Both the position numbers and the translations under genes were made by a program. A stretch of DNA of 64,000 nucleotides, taken from assembly GCF_904426505.1 (NCBI RefSeq), contig NZ_CAJGBN010000045.1, forward strand, positions 186,001-250,000. Reading direction: 5' to 3'. Below are positions 58,209-64,000 of this stretch, piece by piece. Under the pieces are notes generated by a model, which saw only the letters and a program-made list of their open reading frames with translations, was not told where the DNA came from and did no database searches. Within the stretch, counting starts at the first letter, position 1; each line of letters opens with the position of its first letter. The stretch comes from Rubrivivax sp. A210. GTDB lineage: Bacteria; Pseudomonadota; Gammaproteobacteria; Burkholderiales; Burkholderiaceae_C.

Positions 58209-61003
58209 GCCTCGGCGCTGAAGAAGCGCTGACACAGGCAAGACGCCTGTTGGAGCCGGGTATGGCCACTGCCGCTGTGGCTGCCCAAGATTGCCTGGCG
58301 GTGGCCTGGGCGCTCAAGGATCTCTGCTACGAGGCCTGGAGCAGCGAGCCCCCGCGCGCAGCGCGCGCCGCCGAGGCCTTGCGCGGCTTGGCTTCCAGCG
58401 GTGTCCCTGAGGCCGACGCCCTGGAAATCGAAGGCTTGGCGCGCTGGACCGAAGGGATCGCCTGTCTCACCCGTGGCCAGATGATTGCCGGCGTGCAGGC
58501 GCTCGACGATGCCGCCGCCGCGCTGCGCCAGGCCGGCAAGCCCGACCCGGCGGCCCAGACCCAGATACCCAAGATCATGGCCTTGTCGATGCTGGGGCAT
58601 CACAAGGCGGCAGCCGCCTGCGCGCGGGTGGCCCAGCGCGAACTGCTGGCGCTGGGCAATCTGCGCGCCGCCAGCCGCGTCAGCCTGAACCTGGGCGGAC
58701 TGCTCGAGCGTCAGGACGAGTACGCAGACGCGGCCGACATCTTTCGCGAGGCGGCGGTGTTGTTCGCGCGCCTGGGCGACCACGAGCATTCGGTGCTGGC
58801 CGATATCGGCCTGGCGGGCCAGCTCGCCTCGATGGGCGATTTCGACGAGGCGATGCGCATCTACGCCCGCGCCCGCATGCGCTCCGAGAACCGCGGCCTC
58901 TCACTGCAGTTGGCGCTGGTCGACGAGTCGGTGGCCCTGGTCGAACTGGCACGGGGCCGCTACCGGCCGGCGCTGGCCGCCTTCGAATCGGCGCGGCGCC
59001 GCTACGAGGCGCTGGCCGTGCCCCAGTACCTGGCCATCGCCGAAAAGCAACTCGCCGATGCCTACCTGGAATTGAGGCTTTTGCCGGAGGCGCTCGCTCA
59101 CTTCGACACCGCAGTCGAGCGCTTTGCGGGCCTCGACCTGCCCGATGAGCAGGCCTGGGCCCTGGTGCAGCGCGGGCGCACCCAGGCGCTGCTGGGCCAG
59201 CCGGCACCGGCAGCCGCCTCGTTCGCGTCGGCCGCGACCCTTTTCGAGGCCCAGCGCAATGCCGTCGGCCGCAGTGCGGTGACGCTGGCGCGGGCCGAAC
59301 TCGCGCTCGCCCGTGGCGATGCTCCGGCGGCGCTGGAATGGGCGTCCCAGGCCGAGCACGGCTATGCGCAGGCCGAGCAGGCCGACGGCCGCGCCCGCGC
59401 CGCGGTTGCGCATGCGCAGGCGCTGCTCCAGATGGGCCAGGTGATCGCGGCTCAGTCACTGTTCGAGGCCACGTTGGCCACCGCACGCGCCAATCAGCAG
59501 GTGCAGGTGCAGGTGCGCTGCCTCACCGGCCTGGGCCTGTCGGCGCAGGCAGCCGGCCAGGCCGACGAGGCGCGCGCCGCCTTCGAAGCCGCCATCGAGC
59601 TGTTCGAGGACCAGCGCCGCACCCTGCCCGGCGACGACCTGCGTTCGGCCTTCCTCGCCGACCATCTGCGGCCGTACCAGGAGCGCCTGCGCATGGCCGT
59701 GGCGGCGGGCGAGGGTGGCGAGGCCCTGGCCCAGCTCGACCGCTTCCGCGCCCGTGCCCTCGACGAGCGGCTTGCCGAAGGGGTCGAACCCACCCTGCAG
59801 GCCGAGGTGCAACCGCTGCGCGACCGCCTGAACTGGCTTTACCGCCGCGTCCAGCAGCAGCAGGACGAGGCCCTGGTCTCGGTCACCCTCAACCAGGAAC
59901 TGCTGCGCACCGAACAGGACCTGCTCGAGCGCGCACGCCGCCACCGCCTGGCAGCGCCTGCCCTTGCCGGAGGCGCGCAGCAGGGCTTTGGCGTGGCCGC
60001 GCTGCAGGCTGCGCTGCAAGAGGGCGATGCGCTGGTCGAATACGGGGTACTCGACGGTGAACTCTTCGCCTGTGTGGCGACGCAACACGCCGTGGTGCTG
60101 GTGCGCGGGCTGGCGCCCTGGGTCGAGGTGGCCGAGGCAGTGCGCGGCGTGCGCTTCCAGCTCGAGACCCTTCGGCACGGGGTCGCACCCATCCTGCAGC
60201 ACATGGACAGGCTGATGCAGCGCCTGCAGTTGCGCCTGGTGCAGTTGCACGCGCTGATCTGGTCGCCCTTGCTGCCGGCGCTGGCGAATGCCAATCGCGT
60301 GCTCATCGTGCCTCATGGCCAGCTGGGCGCCCTGCCATTCGCGGCGCTGGGCGATGGCGTGACAACCCTGGTGGAGCGGCATGAGATTGCCCTCGTGCCC
60401 AGCGCGCGTGCGGCGCTGCGCGGCCTGCAGCGCCCGCCGGTGACGCCGCACCGGGCGCTGGCGCTGGGCGAATCGAGTCGCCTGCCCCATGCCGCCGGCG
60501 AGGCACGCGGCGTGGCCGCGCATTTCGACCTCGGGCTCAGCCTGGTGGGCGAGCAGGCCACGCTGCAGCAGCTGCAGGCCCACGCCGGCCAGGCCGATGT
60601 GCTGCACCTGGCCTGCCATGCACAGTTCCGCAGCGACAACCCGCGCTTCTCGGCGCTGCATCTGCACGATGGCGCGCTCACCGTCGACCAGGCCGAGGCG
60701 CTGGGGCTCAAGCCCTGCACCGTAGTGCTGAGCGCCTGCGAAACCGGTCTCGCCGAGCAGGACACCGGCGACGAGATGGTGGGTCTGGTGCGGGCCTTTC
60801 TGGTGGCGGGGGCCTCGCGCGTGCTGGCCAGCTTGTGGCCGGTCGACGACCAGCTCACCGCCGCCTTCATGGCCCGCTTCTATGGCGCCCTGCGCCAGGG
60901 CCAGTGCCCGGCACAGGCCCTGCGCAGCGCGCAGCTGGCGACCCGGGCCGAGCATCCGCATCCTTACATGTGGTCAGCCTTCGTGCTTTACGGCGGCTGG
61001 TGA
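58205..61003 (+). CDS. TPR-CHAT protein (caspase-like peptidase)
   Basis: A 932-residue cytoplasmic protein. Residues 1 to about 530 are TPR-like helical repeats; the C-terminal CHAT domain (about 650-932) has the caspase-type dyad H805 (HLACHAQF) and C845 (LSACETG) and the closing ASLWPVDD and WSAFVLYGGW motifs. CHAT proteases cleave specific partner proteins and often act in regulated cell death or defence. The TTG start at 58205 is coupled to the previous gene; an ATG at 58262 is an alternative. Confidence 0.87.
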   Translation: MSLGAEEALTQARRLLEPGMATAAVAAQDCLAVAWALKDLCYEAWSSEPPRAARAAEALRGLASSGVPEADALEIEGLARWTEGIACLTRGQMIAGVQALDDAAAALRQAGKPDPAAQTQIPKIMALSMLGHHKAAAACARVAQRELLALGNLRAASRVSLNLGGLLERQDEYADAADIFREAAVLFARLGDHEHSVLADIGLAGQLASMGDFDEAMRIYARARMRSENRGLSLQLALVDESVALVELARGRYRPALAAFESARRRYEALAVPQYLAIAEKQLADAYLELRLLPEALAHFDTAVERFAGLDLPDEQAWALVQRGRTQALLGQPAPAAASFASAATLFEAQRNAVGRSAVTLARAELALARGDAPAALEWASQAEHGYAQAEQADGRARAAVAHAQALLQMGQVIAAQSLFEATLATARANQQVQVQVRCLTGLGLSAQAAGQADEARAAFEAAIELFEDQRRTLPGDDLRSAFLADHLRPYQERLRMAVAAGEGGEALAQLDRFRARALDERLAEGVEPTLQAEVQPLRDRLNWLYRRVQQQQDEALVSVTLNQELLRTEQDLLERARRHRLAAPALAGGAQQGFGVAALQAALQEGDALVEYGVLDGELFACVATQHAVVLVRGLAPWVEVAEAVRGVRFQLETLRHGVAPILQHMDRLMQRLQLRLVQLHALIWSPLLPALANANRVLIVPHGQLGALPFAALGDGVTTLVERHEIALVPSARAALRGLQRPPVTPHRALALGESSRLPHAAGEARGVAAHFDLGLSLVGEQATLQQLQAHAGQADVLHLACHAQFRSDNPRFSALHLHDGALTVDQAEALGLKPCTVVLSACETGLAEQDTGDEMVGLVRAFLVAGASRVLASLWPVDDQLTAAFMARFYGALRQGQCPAQALRSAQLATRAEHPHPYMWSAFVLYGGW

Positions 61004-61039
61004 TTCCTGCGGGAATTGGTCACTGCTGGTCACCTTGAA

Positions 61040-61058
61040 CCCTCCCGGATCGGGGGGG
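61040..61058 (+). terminator. GC-rich hairpin after the CHAT gene
   Basis: CCCTCCCG and CGGGGGGG pair across GAT (one G-U), 37 bases after the CHAT stop, without a T-run. It may separate the CHAT transcript from the subtilase gene. After it, TGTAATAAT at 61076-61084 is a possible -10 for the subtilase, giving a leader of about 170 bases. The remaining sequence up to 61256 shows no gene. Confidence 0.4.
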
Positions 61059-61256
61059 CGCAGCCTGCAAGCGACTGTAATAATCAGTTCACTCTCTTGC
61101 ACTGCCGTCGGCGAAGCCGTGAAATGTGCTCAATGCACTTTTGCCGCACGCTTTTGTCCCAGCCCTTGGCCGCAGGCCAAATCGAACCGGGATGTATTTC
61201 GTGCAGTACTTCACACTCTGTCCGACGGATTCGTCCGATTTCCAGTGAGCCCGCCC

Positions 61257-62621
61257 ATGAACCAGATGCCCCAATTCCTGCGCCGCTGCTCCGGAGCCGC
61301 GCTCGTGTCTCTGGTTGCTCTCCTGGGTGCGGGCAGCGTGTCGGCCCATGCTCAGGTCGCGAGCAAGTTCGACCAGGCCGTGGCGAGCGAGGTGCTGGTC
61401 AAGCTGCGCAGCACCGCCGATCTCCAGCCTTTGCTGGCCCGGTTTCCGCTGACGCTGGCCAGCCAGTTCGGTGCCCGCCCCATCTACCGGCTCAAGGTGA
61501 TAGGCGCCGCCGCGGTCAATGATGTGCTGGCCGGCCTCGCGCTGGAGCCGGGCGTGATGCTCGCCGAGGCCAATGCCAGCCATGCCAGCCCCGAGGCGCG
61601 CCGCAACGTGCCCTGGGCCATCGGGACGGCCACCGACTACGTGGAGCAATGGGCGCCGCAGTCCATGCGCCTGGCCCAGGCCCAGACCCTGAGCAATGGC
61701 GCCGGCATCCGGGTGGCGGTACTCGATACCGGCATCGACGCCAGCCACCCCATGCTGGCCGGCCGCCTGCTGCCGGGCTTCGATTTCGTCGATTTCGACA
61801 CCGATCCTGCCGAGGTTCCGGGTGGCGCTTCCTATGGCCACGGCACCCATGTCGCTGGCCTCATCGCCATGGCTGCCCCAGGCGCCTCGATCGTGCCGAT
61901 GCGCGTGCTCGATGCCGATGGCGTCGGCAATGCCTGGGTGCTGGCCGAAGCCTTGCTCCGCGCCGTCGATCCGGACGGCAATCCGGCCACCGACGACGGT
62001 GCCCAGGTGATCAACCTGAGCCTGGGCAGCCTGAATCGCACCAAGCTGCTCGGCACCATCCAGCTGATCGCGACCTGCGGCGATCCCGTGCTCGGGGATC
62101 CGGTGGCAGACCTCAGCGATCCGGGCTACGCCGACGACCGGGCGCGTTGCGCCGCCGCCAGCACCGGCACGGTCGTGGTGGTCGCTGCCGGCAACGACGG
62201 CAGCAGGAGCATCAAGCAATACCCGGCGGCCGAGAGCGTCTATGGCGTGATTCCGGTGGGCGCCACCGGCAGCAACGGTTTCATGGCGGGCTTCAGCAAC
62301 TACGGCAGCTGGATCGATGTCGCGGCTCCCGGTGGTGGCATCACCAGCCTGGCGGCAGGGGGCGGCTATGCCACCTGGAGCGGCACCTCGATGGCCGCAC
62401 CTCTGGTGGCCGGCACCGTGGCCCTGTTGCGCGCTCGCGAGCCCGGCCTGACGCCTCGCGCCGTGGCCGAGCGCATCCGCAAGTCGGGTGCCACGGTTTG
62501 CGGCAGGGTTTCCCAGGTCCAGGTCAATGCCATGGCGGCTCTGACCGACAGGCTGCCGGCGCCGCTGAACTGTTCCTTGACTCAGACGAGCGGCTTCACC
62601 TCCAGCAGCCGCTTGCGCTGA
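61257..62621 (+). CDS. Secreted subtilisin-like serine protease (S8)
   Basis: A 454-residue preproenzyme: signal peptide (about 1-32, ending SVSAHAQ), inhibitor-like propeptide (about 38-115), and catalytic domain with D157 (VLDTGID), H198 (GHGTHVAGL), oxyanion N313 (AAGND) and S378 (SGTSMAAP). Four cysteines (C274, C298, C415, C439) could form two disulfides. It is active outside the cytoplasm. It follows the CHAT gene by 253 bases with its own possible promoter, so operon membership is uncertain. Confidence 0.9.
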   Translation: MNQMPQFLRRCSGAALVSLVALLGAGSVSAHAQVASKFDQAVASEVLVKLRSTADLQPLLARFPLTLASQFGARPIYRLKVIGAAAVNDVLAGLALEPGVMLAEANASHASPEARRNVPWAIGTATDYVEQWAPQSMRLAQAQTLSNGAGIRVAVLDTGIDASHPMLAGRLLPGFDFVDFDTDPAEVPGGASYGHGTHVAGLIAMAAPGASIVPMRVLDADGVGNAWVLAEALLRAVDPDGNPATDDGAQVINLSLGSLNRTKLLGTIQLIATCGDPVLGDPVADLSDPGYADDRARCAAASTGTVVVVAAGNDGSRSIKQYPAAESVYGVIPVGATGSNGFMAGFSNYGSWIDVAAPGGGITSLAAGGGYATWSGTSMAAPLVAGTVALLRAREPGLTPRAVAERIRKSGATVCGRVSQVQVNAMAALTDRLPAPLNCSLTQTSGFTSSSRLR

Positions 62622-63882
62622 CCGACATAGCCGCGTGCCGCGCTGAGCAGGTTCCAACCCAGCCACGCGTAAGAGGCCGCCAAGGCGGCGCCAGCCGGCC
62701 GCGCCAGCGGTGGCCAGCCACTGCGGCGAGCAGCAAGGCCAGCGCCCAGCCCTGCAGCCTTCCCTGGCCCGCCAGGCCTGCGGCAGGGATCATCTGCTTC
62801 ATGTTCGGCACCCCCGCGGTCGGCACGCCCAGGCGCTGCAAATGCAGCCAGTTCAGGAAGGGCAGGATCTTGACCATCATGCCGCTGATCGCCGGCGTGA
62901 ACACGCCGACCAGGGCCAGCACGCCCTGGGCCACCGCGGTACGCGGATCGGTGCCCAGGGGTGGCCACACCGCACAGGCGGCGCCCAGCGTGCAGAAGGC
63001 CAGCAGCGACAGCATGGCGAGGCGAAAGTGCCGCGAGGTAGCGTCATGGATCTTGCGCTTGCGCGTGTGCTGCAGCCACAGCGTGATGGCGCCGTGGCCG
63101 GCGGCCAGGGCCAGCAGCAGCAGGGCCAGTGCCGTGGCCACCGGCCCCAGGTTGAACCACAGCTGCGCGCTCCAGCCCAGCAGCAAGGCCAGCAGCAGCG
63201 GCGCGAAGGCGCGCGTGTAGCGTGGCGGGTAGGCCTGGGTGAGCTGGAACATCGGTACGACGTGGTAAGACACGCCGGCCAGCAGCATCAGCGACCAGCC
63301 CCCGAGACCCCAAGCCAGGTGGACATCGGTCAGCCTCAGCAGCGGCAGCGGCAGGCCCAGCGCGACGGTGGCCACCAGAGCCGCACCCAGCGCCACGGTC
63401 ACCGCCAGTCCGCCGACGGCCGCGCGCAGCGTCCACAGCGTCATCCCGGTGGCCGGCGTGCGCCACAGGCCCCAGGACACGACAGCGGCAAATCCCAGCC
63501 CGGCCAGCAGCAACAGCGGTGCGGCGGCCTGCCATAGCGCCGGCCACGCGAACAGCCAGCCGCCGGTGAGCATCAGGGTGCCGGCCAACAGCAGCGCTTG
63601 CACGGCCGCCGCCACCCAGGCCGGTCGCCAGACATTGGCGCCCACCGCCACCGGCATGAACTGCAGCAGGGCGCCGCACATGGCCTGCAGCATGAAGCCC
63701 AGCGCCAGCAGATGGGTCAGGGCCAACGCCTGCGGAGTCCAGCGCGAGGCCAGGGCATCGCCGCCCTCCACCACCAGCAACAGGCCGGCAAGCACGCCGA
63801 AGACCGGCGCGGCCAGGAAGAAGCGGTAGGGCACCGAAACCGGTGGTGCCTGCTCGAAGGACAGGCCAAAGGCCCCGGCCAC
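62596..63882 (-). CDS. Polytopic membrane protein (NnrS/heme-copper-oxidase-like), apparent C-terminal frameshift
   Basis: A 428-residue, about 12-helix protein from a GTG at 63882. Conserved histidines lie in LTHLLALGFM, DVHLAWGLGG and SYHVVPMF, a pattern shared by NnrS-type and heme-copper subunit I-like proteins. The last 35 residues in this frame are arginine-rich and unlike a membrane protein, whereas another frame continues AGAALAASYAWLGWNLL and ends VKPLV at 62582. A frameshift at about 62690-62725 is likely. It follows a DUF2249-like gene, a common partner of nitrite/NO-related genes. Confidence 0.72.
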   Translation of the reverse strand: MAGAFGLSFEQAPPVSVPYRFFLAAPVFGVLAGLLLVVEGGDALASRWTPQALALTHLLALGFMLQAMCGALLQFMPVAVGANVWRPAWVAAAVQALLLAGTLMLTGGWLFAWPALWQAAAPLLLLAGLGFAAVVSWGLWRTPATGMTLWTLRAAVGGLAVTVALGAALVATVALGLPLPLLRLTDVHLAWGLGGWSLMLLAGVSYHVVPMFQLTQAYPPRYTRAFAPLLLALLLGWSAQLWFNLGPVATALALLLLALAAGHGAITLWLQHTRKRKIHDATSRHFRLAMLSLLAFCTLGAACAVWPPLGTDPRTAVAQGVLALVGVFTPAISGMMVKILPFLNWLHLQRLGVPTAGVPNMKQMIPAAGLAGQGRLQGWALALLLAAVAGHRWRGRLAPPWRPLTRGWVGTCSARHAAMSVSASGCWR

Positions 63883-63891
63883 CGCCCAGCC

Positions 63892-64000
63892 TCAGCCGTG
63901 CGGTCCGCGCGAATCGCGGATGCGGACCTCGTTCGTGCCGTCGGGCAGTTGCCGCTCGCTCCAGCCGTAACCGCGCGGGCCCAGGATGTCGAACAGCGGC
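63892..64000 (-). CDS. DUF2249-like protein, C-terminal fragment cut by window edge
   Basis: Only the last 35 codons are in the window. They read PLFDILGPRGYGWSERQLPD and end RDSRGPHG, resembling the C-terminus of DUF2249 proteins, which often sit beside NnrS-like and hemerythrin-like genes. It ends nine bases before the membrane-protein start. The family call rests on a short segment. Confidence 0.5.
   Translation of the reverse strand, partial: PLFDILGPRGYGWSERQLPDGTNEVRIRDSRGPHG

Noticed and set aside
61004..61256. A small gene between the CHAT and subtilase genes
   Set aside because: Short frames here lack a Shine-Dalgarno and coding-like codon use; the stretch looks like a leader.

Overview
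The window is about 64 kb of very GC-rich DNA with dense, mostly operonic genes and G/C-ending codons. The gene content points to a metabolically versatile, free-living Burkholderiales betaproteobacterium of the Comamonadaceae or Rubrivivax/Leptothrix/Ideonella type: an ortho-cleavage benzoate pathway, an orphan Bug/TctC binding protein, MinCDE, PPi-dependent phosphofructokinase, glycogen genes and a proteobacterial Mn riboswitch. No rRNA, tRNA, CRISPR array, transposase or phage gene was seen, so this looks like chromosome rather than an island.

Region 1 (1-14.5 kb) is a complete benzoate-to-TCA block. One leftward unit, catA-benA-benB-benC-benD-MFS transporter, turns benzoate into catechol and cis,cis-muconate. 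A second leftward unit, catB-catC-pcaI-pcaJ-pcaF-pcaD-benE, carries muconate to succinyl-CoA and acetyl-CoA and adds a second benzoate transporter. Each unit is divergent from its own LysR regulator (6326-7270 and 13674-14552). The two divergent promoter regions carry related inverted repeats.

Region 2 (14.5-24.3 kb) holds a gene remnant, a two-subunit molybdenum hydroxylase of isoquinoline-oxidoreductase type, a putative Fe(II) oxygenase, and a LacI-controlled glucarate operon (binding protein, glucarate dehydratase, HpcH/HpaI aldolase, tartronate-semialdehyde reductase). The LacI gene and the operon both have copies of a GGTAGCGCTACC operator.

Region 3 (24.3-34.8 kb) has a MoxR ATPase/VWA pair (CoxD/CoxE-like), minCDE, an FMN oxidoreductase, an AhpD-like protein behind a 26-bp perfect palindrome, an operon joining a PstS-like binding protein to a GGDEF/degenerate-EAL protein, and a yybP-ykoY (Mn2+) riboswitch ahead of a UPF0016/TMEM165-type Mn exporter.

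Region 4 (34.8-50.8 kb) contains a leftward run of ABC importer (PotABCD-like), Asp/Glu/hydantoin-racemase-family protein, metallo-beta-lactamase hydrolase and TPP-dependent 2-oxoacid decarboxylase; 4-hydroxyphenylpyruvate dioxygenase; a small DUF3563-type protein; glgC-glgA; envelope or membrane proteins; an acyltransferase; and PPi-phosphofructokinase.

Region 5 (50.8-64 kb) contains a Pat-type protein acetyltransferase divergent from a CRP/FNR regulator, a J-domain protein, an aldo/keto reductase, and a run of ECF sigma factor, small beta-sandwich protein, 932-residue TPR-CHAT protease and secreted subtilisin. That run is the best candidate for an under-described system. The window ends in a polytopic NnrS/heme-copper-like membrane protein with an apparent C-terminal frameshift, preceded by a DUF2249-like gene cut by the right edge.
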